Shown here one piece after another: positions 26,388 to 34,158 of a stretch of 57,746 bases of DNA. Source of the DNA: JAAYZK01 sp964535025 (GTDB lineage Bacteria > Planctomycetota > Phycisphaerae > SM23-33 > FEN-1343); contig CAZHRW010000040.1 in assembly GCA_964535025.1 (NCBI GenBank), positions 1 to 57,746 of the forward strand, read 5' to 3'. The notes under the pieces are model-generated. The model was not told the DNA's origin, did no database searches, and saw only the letters and a program-made list of their open reading frames with translations. Position numbers and translations under genes: made by a program. Each line of letters starts with the position of its first letter. The first letter of the stretch is position 1.

Positions 26388-27238
26388 GCGAGCCGCATCC
26401 AATACCGGTGATCCTGATCGGGATGCATCGCAGCGGGACCAGCATGGTCACGCGGCTGCTGGAGGACCTGGGACTGTTCGCCGGTCGCTGCAAGGAACGC
26501 AACTGCGAGGCGCGCTTCTTCCGCTTCTGCAACGACTGGCTGCTCAACCAGTGCTCGGCGCGGTGGGACTGCCCCGAACCCATCGAGTTTCTGCTCAACG
26601 CCGAAGACGCCCGGCCTTTGGCGATCGAGTACCTGCGGGGACTGCTGAACCGCCCCCCGATCGCCACGTACCTGGGATTGCCGCGCTATCTTCGCTACCG
26701 CACACCTTCGCGCCTGCCCGTTCCGTGGGGGTGGAAGGACCCGCGCAACACCTTCACGCTGCCGATCTGGCTGGATGTGTTCGGCGACGCTCGCATCATC
26801 CACGTCAGGCGCCACGGGGTCGACGTCGCCAACAGCCTGCGCGTGCGGAGCGAAGCCCTGCTTGCGCGGGAGCGATCGCGCATGGCGCGCTACCGGCGAT
26901 GGCACTGGTGGAAGCGTGGCGGTTTCGTCGACACGATGCGGATCACCACAGCCGCCGACGGGCTCGCCCTGTGGGCCCAGTACACGCGCCAGGGCGCCCG
27001 GCACGTCGCGGCGCTGGGCGAGCGGGCGCTCGCGCTGACCTACGAGGACTTCCTGGCCGCCCCCGCCGATCATTTGGGCCGGCTGGCGCGATTCGTCGGG
27101 CTCGACCCCTCGCCCGAGGCGATTGCCCCCGCCGTGGCGGATGTCCGACCCGATCGAGCGTTCGCCTATCGTCAGGACCCGGCGCTGGCTGCGCTGGCCG
27201 ACGAGCACGCCGAGTGCCTGGCGGAGTTCGGCTATTGA
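26384..27238 (+). CDS. Sulfotransferase (second in the cluster)
   Basis: A 284-aa protein with the P-loop variant PVILIGMHRSGTSMVTRLLE (residues 7-26), of the kind seen in sulfotransferase families with a Gly-Met-His-Arg-Ser-Gly-Thr phosphosulfate loop, and ARIIHVRRHGVDVANSLR (about 137-154) as the 3'-phosphate-binding region with Arg and Ser. It differs clearly from the first sulfotransferase (23527), so the two probably modify different positions. Start ATG overlaps the GT4 stop by 4 bases. WKDPRN (about 117) aligns with the catalytic/acceptor region. Expected to use PAPS on a glycan or lipid-linked intermediate. Confidence 0.88.
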   Translation: MSEPHPIPVILIGMHRSGTSMVTRLLEDLGLFAGRCKERNCEARFFRFCNDWLLNQCSARWDCPEPIEFLLNAEDARPLAIEYLRGLLNRPPIATYLGLPRYLRYRTPSRLPVPWGWKDPRNTFTLPIWLDVFGDARIIHVRRHGVDVANSLRVRSEALLARERSRMARYRRWHWWKRGGFVDTMRITTAADGLALWAQYTRQGARHVAALGERALALTYEDFLAAPADHLGRLARFVGLDPSPEAIAPAVADVRPDRAFAYRQDPALAALADEHAECLAEFGY

Positions 27239-27251
27239 CCCGGAGCGCGGC

Positions 27252-28160
27252 ATGTCGACTGTCTCCCTGATCATCCCGACGCTGAACGCCGGCGATGCGT
27301 TCGAACCGCTGCTCGACTCACTGGCCGTCCAGACACGGCCGGCCGACGAAATCATCGTGATCGATTCCTCATCGACCGACGCGACGGTCGACCGGGCCCG
27401 CCGGGCGGGCTGCCGGGTCGAGGTGATCGACCGCGCCGACTTTGGCCACGGACGCACCCGCAACCAGGCGGCGTCGATGGCGCGGGGCGACGTGCTGGTG
27501 TTCATGACACAGGATGCGCTGCCCGCCGACACGCACTTCCTCGAGCACCTGACGGCCCCCGTCCGCGACGGGACCGCGGTGATGGCCTATGCCCGCCAGG
27601 TGCCTCGCGCCGGCGCGTCCCCGCCGGAAGTGTTCACCCGCCTGGCCAACTACCCCGACCGCAGCGAGGTCCGCACGCTGGCCGATGTCGATCGGTTGGG
27701 CGTCAAGGCGTTTTTCACCTCGAATGTCGCCGCGGCCTACGACCGGCGGGCCTGGGAGGCCGTCGGCCGGTTCGACCCGACGGTGATCATGAACGAGGAC
27801 ATGCTCGCCTGCGCCCGGCTGCTGCGAGCCGGCGGGGCCGTGGCGTACCAGGCGTCGGCGGTGGTGGTTCATTCCCATCACTACGCGCTCGGCGAGCAGT
27901 TCCGGCGGTATTTCGACATCGGGGTCTTCTTCGCCGACGCCGGCGAGGCCCTGGCCGACGCGCGGGCGACGGGCCAGGGGCTGCAATTCGCCCGCCGGCA
28001 GCTGGCCTACCTCACCCGGCGGGGACGTCGCCGCTGGCTGGGGCGGACGATCGTGGAGGTGGCTCTCAAGTATCTGGGCGTCCAGATGGGTCGTCGCTAT
28101 CGGTGGTGGCCGCGGGCGTGGTGTCGCAAGTTCAGCCTCCATCGTGGCTTCTGGACGTAG
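27252..28160 (+). CDS. GT2-family glycosyltransferase, rhamnosyltransferase-like
   Basis: A 302-aa GT-A fold enzyme. It opens SLIIPTLNAGDAFEPLLDSL, followed by IIVIDSSSTDATVD and DFGHGRTRNQAA, a sequence commonly seen in rhamnosyltransferases; VLVFMTQDALP supplies the DxD-like metal site. FDPTVIMNEDMLACARLLRAG holds the catalytic-base ED pair. The last 80 residues are basic and may contact the membrane. GGAG lies 6 bases before ATG 27252; an upstream in-frame extension to 27123 overlaps the sulfotransferase gene and is unlikely. If it transfers rhamnose, the exported glycan would contain the sugar that the GH106 enzyme at 36655 cleaves; that link is inferred. Confidence 0.9.
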   Translation: MSTVSLIIPTLNAGDAFEPLLDSLAVQTRPADEIIVIDSSSTDATVDRARRAGCRVEVIDRADFGHGRTRNQAASMARGDVLVFMTQDALPADTHFLEHLTAPVRDGTAVMAYARQVPRAGASPPEVFTRLANYPDRSEVRTLADVDRLGVKAFFTSNVAAAYDRRAWEAVGRFDPTVIMNEDMLACARLLRAGGAVAYQASAVVVHSHHYALGEQFRRYFDIGVFFADAGEALADARATGQGLQFARRQLAYLTRRGRRRWLGRTIVEVALKYLGVQMGRRYRWWPRAWCRKFSLHRGFWT

Positions 28161-28186
28161 GTGCCCGCCGGCCGATGCGAACCGGC

Positions 28187-28214
28187 TTGCATTGGCCCCA
28201 CTGCCGCCTATGAT
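28187..28214 (+). promoter_or_regulatory. Putative promoter abutting a start codon (possible leaderless mRNA)
   Basis: TTGCAT (28187-28192), a 16-base spacer and TATGAT (28209-28214). ATG 28223 follows only 8 bases after the -10 box, with no clear ribosome site between. Confidence 0.5.
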
Positions 28215-28222
28215 GGTGGCGA

Positions 28223-29869
28223 ATGAGTGACCCGCAGAGCAACACGCCCGCTGCCGGAAGTGCCCGAGGCAGGTCATCCCGCACGGCGAGCGTTGCATTG
28301 CTTGTTGTGGCGGTGCTGCTATGCGGAGCGCTGCGCATCTGGATCATCGCCCATTCGGAAATGATCGCCCGCGACGGGGTGATCTACCTGGCGATGGCCC
28401 GGGACCTCCGCGAGGACCCGGCTGAGACCATCCGAACCAGCCTCTACCACCCCGGCTACCCGGTGGCGGTCGCCGTCACCCACACCCTGCTCCCCCGCGC
28501 CTGGGCCGGCGACAACCGCGTCGGGTGGGAGCGGGCCGGGCAAACGGTGTCCGTGGCGGCGGCCATGATGAGCCTGGTAGCCGTGGCGATTCTGGCGACG
28601 ATGGTGTTCAATCCGCGCGTGGCCCTGTTCACGGTGCTGCTGTTCGGCAGCGGCACGAAGTGGACCCACCTGGGGGCCAACGTGCTCAGCGATACGCTGG
28701 CGATCGCGTTTCAGCTCTGGGGCGTCGTGGCGGCCCTGGTGGCGCTGCGGCTGTTGCGACGGCGCCGGCGGACCGCCCTGGCCGCCGCGGCGGCGGTCGG
28801 TCTGTGTGCGGGACTGGGCTATTGGACCCGCGGGGAAGCGGCCCTGGTCGCGCCGGCGGCGGCGGCCCTATGGCTGCTTTACGCGGCCGGGCGACGGGTC
28901 CGCTGGCGCCGCGCGATCGTCGCCTCGGCCCTGGCGGCACTGATGGCGCTGCTGTGTGCCATGCCCTACATGGCCGCGATCGGCGGCATCACCCGCAAGC
29001 ACATCCTGGGCACGAAGATTCCGGCGATCCGAGCGACAAACGCCCCCACCCTGCCGCCGCCGCCCAACCCGCCGGAGCGCCCGCCGGTGCTGCTGGCCCT
29101 GGCCGGGCAGATCGCCGAGGCCGCTCACCCGGTGGTGGCCACGCTGGGCGCCCTGTGGGCGGTGGTATGGGGGTTGGACAAGTTCCGCCGGCGGCCGGAA
29201 GCGCCATGGATACCCCGCCCCCTGCCCGAGGGGGCCATCATCACCGCCATCATCGTCGCCGCCTCGGTGCCGGTGCTGGCAGTGCACTACCATACGACGG
29301 GCTTTCTGGTGTATCGCTACGTCATGTTCATCGCGGCCCTGCTGGCGCCGCTGGGCGGTGCAGGGGTGATCATCCTGGGGCACCTGGCGACAACGGCGAT
29401 CCCGCCGCTGCGCCGCCGGCAGCGCGCGGAAGCGATCGTCACGGCAGTCCTGCTGGTCGTCACGACCGCGGCCGTCGCCGCCCATGCAATGCGCCCGCTC
29501 CATGCTAGCAACGTGTTCTATCGCCGGGCCGGCGAATTCCTTCGTCGCCGGTACGGCCCGGAGGCGGTCATCATCTCGGACAACACCTGGGTGTGCTATT
29601 ACGCCGGTCCGCCTCATCGATCGTTGCGAACGCGCCGGTTGGCCGCGTCGCGCCTGGTCGAGCGCCTCGTGCGGATCGACGCGTCGGAGGCCTACCTGGC
29701 GCTGACTGAAGACGGGCAACGTCGCGATCCGGCCACCGCGCCGTTGCTTGAAGGGGAAGCGTTTGCTCTAATACCGTGGACGGATCCGTCGGGTACGTTG
29801 GACGAGGCCCTGAGACTGTATCGCGTCGATCTGACGGCCCTGAAGCCGCCCGCGGCCGACGCTGAGTGA
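28223..29869 (+). CDS. GT39-like (ArnT/PMT-type) membrane glycosyltransferase
   Basis: A 548-aa polytopic protein with about 10-12 membrane segments. The first periplasmic loop after helix 1 has SEMIARDGVIYLAMARDLRED, the acidic Asp-rich loop expected of GT-C fold dolichyl/undecaprenyl-phosphate-sugar transferases (GT39/GT83), followed by YHPGYPVAVAVTHTLLP. WTRGEAALVAP in the middle carries the conserved Arg-Glu pair. The C-terminal 100 residues are soluble and presumably periplasmic. Such enzymes move a sugar from a polyprenyl-phosphate donor to a glycan, lipid or protein outside the membrane. It lies between GT2 and the initiating transferase, with its own promoter-like element. Confidence 0.75.
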   Translation: MSDPQSNTPAAGSARGRSSRTASVALLVVAVLLCGALRIWIIAHSEMIARDGVIYLAMARDLREDPAETIRTSLYHPGYPVAVAVTHTLLPRAWAGDNRVGWERAGQTVSVAAAMMSLVAVAILATMVFNPRVALFTVLLFGSGTKWTHLGANVLSDTLAIAFQLWGVVAALVALRLLRRRRRTALAAAAAVGLCAGLGYWTRGEAALVAPAAAALWLLYAAGRRVRWRRAIVASALAALMALLCAMPYMAAIGGITRKHILGTKIPAIRATNAPTLPPPPNPPERPPVLLALAGQIAEAAHPVVATLGALWAVVWGLDKFRRRPEAPWIPRPLPEGAIITAIIVAASVPVLAVHYHTTGFLVYRYVMFIAALLAPLGGAGVIILGHLATTAIPPLRRRQRAEAIVTAVLLVVTTAAVAAHAMRPLHASNVFYRRAGEFLRRRYGPEAVIISDNTWVCYYAGPPHRSLRTRRLAASRLVERLVRIDASEAYLALTEDGQRRDPATAPLLEGEAFALIPWTDPSGTLDEALRLYRVDLTALKPPAADAE

Positions 29870-29906
29870 GCGCTCGACCCGGCGGTGTGGGTCTGCCGGG
29901 ACGACG

Positions 29907-31307
29907 ATGCTGAAACGACACAGCCAATCCATGCTCACCTTGCTCGGCATCGCCGACCTCCTGGCGGCTGCCGCCGCCTGGCCGTTGGCATACGCCATCC
30001 GCGTGCTGGGCACCCACTGGCACTGGAGCCGCTACGCGCCCCCGCCGTTCACCTCGTTCCTGCCGGCGATGGGGCTGTGCCTGGTGCTGACGCTGCTGAT
30101 GTTCAGCCGCTTCGATCTGTACAAGATCAAACGCACCCGCTCATCGCTGAACGAGGCGATCAACATCGCCAAGGCAAGCCTGTTGGCCTGGGGCCTGACC
30201 TACGTGATCACCAACTACATGCAACGCACTCCCATCTCGCGGCTGATGATGGGCGGGGTGCTGGTGTGCTGGCTGGCCGCCGCACTGAGCATGCGTGTCA
30301 CGGCACGGGCGATTTTGCGCCATCTGCGGCGCAAGGGCCTCAACCTCCGCCATGCGGCCATTGTCGGCACCGGGCGTCTGGCCCAGCGGCTGTACCATAC
30401 CCTCGAGCGCAACACGTGGACCGGCATCGAGACGGCCTTCTTCATCAGCGACGGCGGGCGTCGGACACAGTTGTTCGGGCGCGAGGTGGTCGGCCCGGTG
30501 TCCGACACCGTGGAACTCCTCAGGAAACGTCCGGTGGACATCGTGTTCGTGGCCCTGTCGGGCCAGCGGCGCGACAAGCTGGAATCGGTCCTGTCGGACC
30601 TGGTCACGCTGCCGGTGGACGTGCGGGTCCTGCCCGACCTGCTGTCGTTCCATTTCCTGGGTAGTGACGTGTCGCAGTTGGAGGATCTGCCGATCATCGG
30701 CCTGACGTCCAGCCCGCAGGAAGGTTGGAACCGCTCGCTCAAGCGGGCGCTCGACATCGTGCTGTCGCTGGTAGGGATCGTCTTGTGCGCCCTGCCCATG
30801 ACCGTCATTGCCGCGGCGATCAAGCTGACAAGCCGCGGGCCCGTGCTTTACCGGCAGCAGCGGGCCAGCCTGGGCGATCAGCCGTTCATGATGCTCAAAT
30901 TCCGCACCATGTGCCAGGATGCCGAAGCGGACACCGGCGCCGTCTGGGCCCACCCGGACGATGAGCGGGTGACGCGCGTGGGCCGGTGGCTGCGGCGCAC
31001 CAGCCTCGATGAACTCCCCCAATTGTTCAACATTCTCAAGGGCGATATGTCGCTGGTGGGCCCACGCCCGGAGCGTCCTGAACTGATCGAACGCTTTCGT
31101 CGCCAGGTGCCCGGCTACATGCTGCGAAGCCATGTCAAGGCGGGCCTGACCGGGTGGGCGCAGGTGCACGGGCTTCGCGGGCGAACGTCCCTGCGCAAGC
31201 GCGTTCAGTACGACCTGCACTACATCGCCAATTGGTCGTTCGGCCTGGATCTTCGCATCCTCGTGATGACCCTCTTTCGCGGGTTCATCGACCCCAACGC
31301 CTATTGA
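29907..31307 (+). CDS. WcaJ/WbaP-like polyprenyl-phosphate sugar-1-phosphate transferase
   Basis: A 466-aa enzyme that starts glycan repeat-unit synthesis by moving hexose-1-phosphate from UDP-sugar to undecaprenyl phosphate. Four N-terminal membrane helices (residues about 8-115), a CoA-binding-like Rossmann segment (RHAAIVGTGRLAQRLYHTL) and a fifth hydrophobic helix (IVLSLVGIVLCALPMTVIAAA) precede the catalytic bac_transf domain: GPVLYRQQRASLGDQPFMMLKFRTM, TSLDELPQLFNILKGDMSLVGPRPERP and GLTGWAQVHGLRGRT. The length and order are those of the WcaJ/ExoY-like EPS group. It ends the same-strand glycan cluster; the export proteins Wza and Wzc are not in the window. Confidence 0.94.
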   Translation: MLKRHSQSMLTLLGIADLLAAAAAWPLAYAIRVLGTHWHWSRYAPPPFTSFLPAMGLCLVLTLLMFSRFDLYKIKRTRSSLNEAINIAKASLLAWGLTYVITNYMQRTPISRLMMGGVLVCWLAAALSMRVTARAILRHLRRKGLNLRHAAIVGTGRLAQRLYHTLERNTWTGIETAFFISDGGRRTQLFGREVVGPVSDTVELLRKRPVDIVFVALSGQRRDKLESVLSDLVTLPVDVRVLPDLLSFHFLGSDVSQLEDLPIIGLTSSPQEGWNRSLKRALDIVLSLVGIVLCALPMTVIAAAIKLTSRGPVLYRQQRASLGDQPFMMLKFRTMCQDAEADTGAVWAHPDDERVTRVGRWLRRTSLDELPQLFNILKGDMSLVGPRPERPELIERFRRQVPGYMLRSHVKAGLTGWAQVHGLRGRTSLRKRVQYDLHYIANWSFGLDLRILVMTLFRGFIDPNAY

Positions 31308-31684
31308 TCGGCCGGGCGCCAACTCGCCGTGAACCCGTCAGACAGGGCCCAACGCGGCGTGAAAAGGGGTCTTTTTGCACCGGAAGTCCGTTTGTCTTCA
31401 ACCGTGGATCCGGGCTGAAAAGGCCGTCAAAACGCCCAAAACAAGGGCAAAAACGCCTTCGGAGCGCGAAAACACCGCAAAAACAGGGGGTTGAGAAGGT
31501 TTTTTTGCGATTTTCGTCTTGACCAGCCGATATAACAGTGCGCAACATGACGATGTTTACTGGGCTATGTGGCCCATATGTTGTGGGGCATCGGGCATTT
31601 TTGCGGGCCAACGGATTGCTGCCCCGCGTCAGATTGTCTGGCAGTTCTTGACGTCACCGCCATTCAAGCAGAAGGAGCGCGAAC
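31308..31684 (+). other. Intergenic leader region upstream of the HU-like gene
   Basis: 377 bases with A/T-rich runs (AAAAAGG, GGTTTTTTTGCGA) and repeated CAAAAACG words. A weak promoter candidate, TTGACC at 31519-31524 with an 18-base spacer and CAACAT, precedes a leader of about 130 bases. GGGCTATGTGGCCCATATGTTGTGGGGCATCGGGC (split: 31562-31596) holds short inverted repeats. No gene is supported. Confidence 0.35.
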
Positions 31685-32209
31685 ATGGCAAAAGCGATGA
31701 CCAAGTCACAGATGCTGTCGAACTTGGCGGACCAGACCGGCCTGTCCAAGAAGGATGTAGCCAATGTGGTCGACACTCTCGTCCAGATGGCCTACCAGCA
31801 CGCCAAGGAAGGCTTCACGATTCCCGGCCTCGGGAAGCTCGTCCTCCAGAAGCGCAAGGCGCGCATGGGTCGCAACCCGGCCACCGGCGAGGCCATCCGC
31901 ATCCCCGCCAAGACGGTGCTGAAGTTCCGCATCGCCAAGGCCGCCAAGGACGCCGTCGCCGGCGGCGCGCCGAAGAAGGCCGCCAAGAAGAAGACCGCCA
32001 GGAAGTCGGCCAAGAAGACCACCGCCAGGAAGGCCGCCAAGAAGAAGACCGCCAAGAAGACCAAGACGGCCGCCAAGAAGAAGACCACCAAGAAGAAGAC
32101 CGCCAAGAAGGCCAAGAAGGCCCCCAAGAAGACCGCCAAGAAGGCCCCCAAGAAGACCGCCAAGAAGAAGACCGCCAAGAAGACCAAGAAAAGCGGGAAG
32201 CGAAGATAG
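31685..32209 (+). CDS. HU-family DNA-binding protein with histone H1-like Lys/Ala/Thr tail
   Basis: A 174-aa protein. Residues 1-92 form an HU/IHF domain: MTKSQMLSNLADQTGLSKKDV (helix-turn-helix of the dimer core), FTIPGLGKLVLQKRKARMGRNP with the DNA-clamping beta arm, and AKTVLKFRIAKAAKDAV. Residues about 94-174 are almost only Lys, Ala, Thr and Pro in KKTAKK, KKAPKKTAKK and similar units. Such tails resemble eukaryotic histone H1 and occur in some bacteria with large, condensed nucleoids; they would bind DNA without sequence specificity. GAAGGAG lies about 8 bases before the ATG. A strong terminator follows 31 bases after the stop, so it is probably monocistronic and well expressed. Confidence 0.95.
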   Translation: MAKAMTKSQMLSNLADQTGLSKKDVANVVDTLVQMAYQHAKEGFTIPGLGKLVLQKRKARMGRNPATGEAIRIPAKTVLKFRIAKAAKDAVAGGAPKKAAKKKTARKSAKKTTARKAAKKKTAKKTKTAAKKKTTKKKTAKKAKKAPKKTAKKAPKKTAKKKTAKKTKKSGKRR

Positions 32210-32239
32210 CCGCCTCTCGCGACGGCGACGCCGAACCAT

Positions 32240-32267
32240 GGGCCTGCCTTCGGGCAGGCCCTTTTTG
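32240..32267 (+). terminator. Rho-independent terminator with UUCG tetraloop
   Basis: GGGCCTGCC (32240-32248), loop TTCG (32249-32252), GGCAGGCCC (32253-32261), then TTTTTG. The 9-bp GC stem, stable UUCG loop and T tract make it a textbook terminator of the HU-like gene. Confidence 0.92.
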
Positions 32268-32400
32268 TAAGGTCATTGTCACCCCGTCTCGGCGATTCCC
32301 GGTCGGTTGCTGCGCCGCCGTCCCAGTGAGCCCGCCGCCTCACCCGTCACTGGGTAAGCGGCGGAGCGTTCCGCGCGGCGTTTCACGCCGAAAAGCAGGC

Positions 32401-32429
32401 TTGACCGTACGGGCGAAAGACTGTAAGCT
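32401..32429 (+). promoter_or_regulatory. Possible promoter of the first dockerin-protein gene
   Basis: TTGACC (5/6) at 32401-32406, a 17-base spacer and TAAGCT (weak, 3/6) at 32424-32429. It would give an untranslated leader of about 290 bases before ATG 32727. The leader does not share the sequence of the leaders of the next two paralogues. Confidence 0.35.
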
Positions 32430-32726
32430 TGAAGAATAAGATGAAGGCCAATTTCGTTTCCACGGCCTCCAGGAGGTTGTATCCGCGGCTTGAGTGAAAA
32501 ACGTCCCGGAAGTATGGATGTCGGCCCAGGAGTTTTCGGCTCTTCATGGTAGCCCTACCACTGCGCGATCCGCGCGCCGGAGCGACCAGGGAGTCTCCAT
32601 CAACAGCTTCATTGTGATCGAAAGTCGGTTTTGGAGGACGTTCATTCGTTGGGAATGTGAACGGTTTAGCGGTCACATCCCGGAGAAGACACAGTTCACC
32701 GTTTTTATGTGAAGGGAGCTTGCACC

Positions 32727-33803
32727 ATGAAGCTCAGCACGATCGCGGCGGTCGTCGTACTTCTGGCCTTGGCCGGAAGCGGGTTCGCACAGCAGGTGTC
32801 GTTCGACTTTGAAGATGCCGATCTGGCGGCCCTGGAGGCAGCCGGGTGGGTCTTCATCGACGACGAGAACGAGTACCTCGACACCATTACCCTTGAAACG
32901 GAGATCGTCCACAGCGGCACCCAGGCCCTCCGCCTGGGGGCGCAGGACATCGCCTGGTTCCCCACGGACGGCCAGTTCGGCACCCTGGAATTGTGGGCGT
33001 ACGACTACGGCTGGAAGATCCAGGACTACTTCGACAATGCTTACGGCCCCCGCTGGGGTCTGCGGAAGACCATGGATGTCGATTGCACTCCCTACTTCAA
33101 CGATGGTAGCGAACCGTACGATCATGGCATTGTCGAAGCCGCCTATGGCATCGGTGCCGGAATGGTCCAGAAGACCTTCCTGGGCAGCGATGGCGGCTAC
33201 GGCGCCGAGTGGGGCCACACGCAGGACCAGAACATCTCGACCATCGCCAGCCCCGATTGGGAGATCGAGCCGGGTGAGTTCATCCCCAATGCCGGCTGGG
33301 CGGGTGATCAGTCGTGGTGGTCGCCGTCCTGGTTCCGCTACCTGGGTGCCGAGGGCCGCGTCCAAGGCTGGTACAAGTGGCGAATCGCCTACACCGCGCC
33401 GGGCGAGGTCGAAATCACGCTGCTGGAGGGTCCGGCCGGGGTGAGCACCGGCACCGGCGATCCCGGGGATGCCGGGCTTGGCGCCCCCTTCGACGGAACC
33501 GTTGAAGGCGGCGTCTCTGACATCTGCCTGTACGGTGGCAGTACCATGGTCTCGGGCCGCGAACCGGAGCTGGAGTTCGGCGACGGGATCTTCGACGACA
33601 TCACCTGGACCCCGGTCGATACCGGCCCGACCCTTCAGGCCGACTTCGACGGTGACGGGGACGTCGACCTCGACGACTTCGCCATCCTCAAGCAGGGCTT
33701 CGGCAATGGCACGACTCACGCCGAGGGCGATGCCGACGGTGACGGGGATGTCGACCTCGACGACTTCGCCATCCTCAAGCAGGAATTCGGACAGGCGGCC
33801 TGA
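32727..33803 (+). CDS. Secreted dockerin-repeat protein, paralogue 1 (N-terminal jelly-roll-like domain)
   Basis: A 358-aa exported protein. MKLSTIAAVVVLLALAGSGFAQQ is a Sec signal peptide, cleaved after FA. The mature part (about 22-290) opens VSFDFEDADLAALEAAGW and contains HSGTQALRLGAQD, a beta-strand pair typical of jelly-roll/ConA-like lectin or CBM folds; I cannot name the family. ELEFGDGIFDDITWTPVD links to the C-terminus. The last 50 residues hold two calcium-binding dockerin repeats, DFDGDGDVDLDDFAILKQ and DADGDGDVDLDDFAILKQ, each with Asp at the EF-loop positions. Two paralogues follow directly. AGGGAG is 8 bases before the ATG. No cohesin is visible; planctomycete dockerin-type ends may serve export or surface binding. 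Function unknown. Confidence 0.88.
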   Translation: MKLSTIAAVVVLLALAGSGFAQQVSFDFEDADLAALEAAGWVFIDDENEYLDTITLETEIVHSGTQALRLGAQDIAWFPTDGQFGTLELWAYDYGWKIQDYFDNAYGPRWGLRKTMDVDCTPYFNDGSEPYDHGIVEAAYGIGAGMVQKTFLGSDGGYGAEWGHTQDQNISTIASPDWEIEPGEFIPNAGWAGDQSWWSPSWFRYLGAEGRVQGWYKWRIAYTAPGEVEITLLEGPAGVSTGTGDPGDAGLGAPFDGTVEGGVSDICLYGGSTMVSGREPELEFGDGIFDDITWTPVDTGPTLQADFDGDGDVDLDDFAILKQGFGNGTTHAEGDADGDGDVDLDDFAILKQEFGQAA

Positions 33804-33877
33804 CAAACGGACGATGTGCCGGCGCGGCGGCGGCGTTCCGCCGCAGGCGACGGCTCCCGTCCCATCTGTGCAGTTCA

Positions 33878-33914
33878 CGCCCCCGGCGAGCAACCTCGCC
33901 GGGGGCGTTCTATT
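33878..33914 (+). terminator. Rho-independent terminator of dockerin gene 1
   Basis: A perfect 13-bp stem, CGCCCCCGGCGAG (33878-33890) with CTCGCCGGGGGCG (33895-33907), loop CAAC, followed by TTCTATTT. It separates this gene from its paralogue 2, so each paralogue is a separate unit. Confidence 0.85.
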
Positions 33915-33948
33915 TGAGTGTGCGGCCCTCCTCCGCCCGCGCAAGCTA

Positions 33949-33977
33949 TTGACGAATATAGCATTTTCCTGTATAGT
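33949..33977 (+). promoter_or_regulatory. Sigma-70-type promoter of dockerin gene 2
   Basis: TTGACG (33949-33954), a 17-base spacer and TATAGT (33972-33977), both 5/6 matches. The spacer end TTTTCCTG and the -10 box are identical to the promoter of paralogue 3. Confidence 0.8.
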
Positions 33978-33980
33978 TGG

Positions 33981-34070
33981 GGTATTGGCGTTCGCCGTGT
34001 CGGCCCCGTGAGCGCAAATCTCTTGTTTCGGGGTCGCAGAGGCCTTTGTTCCGCAGGGAACAAAGGCCCC
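33981..34070 (+). promoter_or_regulatory. Structured 5' leader of dockerin gene 2
   Basis: Starting about 4 bases after the -10 box: P1 GGCG-TT-CGCC (33987-33996), P2 GGCCCCG/CGGGGTC (34002-34008 with 34029-34035) closing a loop with TGAGCGCAAATCTC, and P3, a 12-bp perfect stem GGCCTTTGTTCC/GGAACAAAGGCC (34041-34068) with loop GCAG and no T tract. The same arrangement stands before paralogue 3. It could be a cis-regulatory or stability element; I do not recognise a known riboswitch. Confidence 0.6.
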
Positions 34071-34158
34071 TGAGTTGCTGCCGTATCGTCTGTCAACACC
34101 GTTATGTTGCGCGCGTTTTACAACGGAGCATCATTCTTTTGCGAAGGGAGAGAATGCC

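Noticed and set aside
31706..32343. Minus-strand Leu/Gly- or Phe-rich frames opposite the HU tail
   Set aside because: They are reverse readings of the AAGAAGACC repeats; the + strand frame has a clear HU domain.
32705..32983. Minus-strand frames opposite the dockerin genes
   Set aside because: They repeat in all three paralogues only because the genes do; they lack a start with a ribosome site.
33981..34070. A c-di-GMP-I riboswitch in the dockerin gene leaders
   Set aside because: The word GCGCAAA recalls part of that riboswitch, but the stem order and the conserved tetraloop/receptor bases do not fit.
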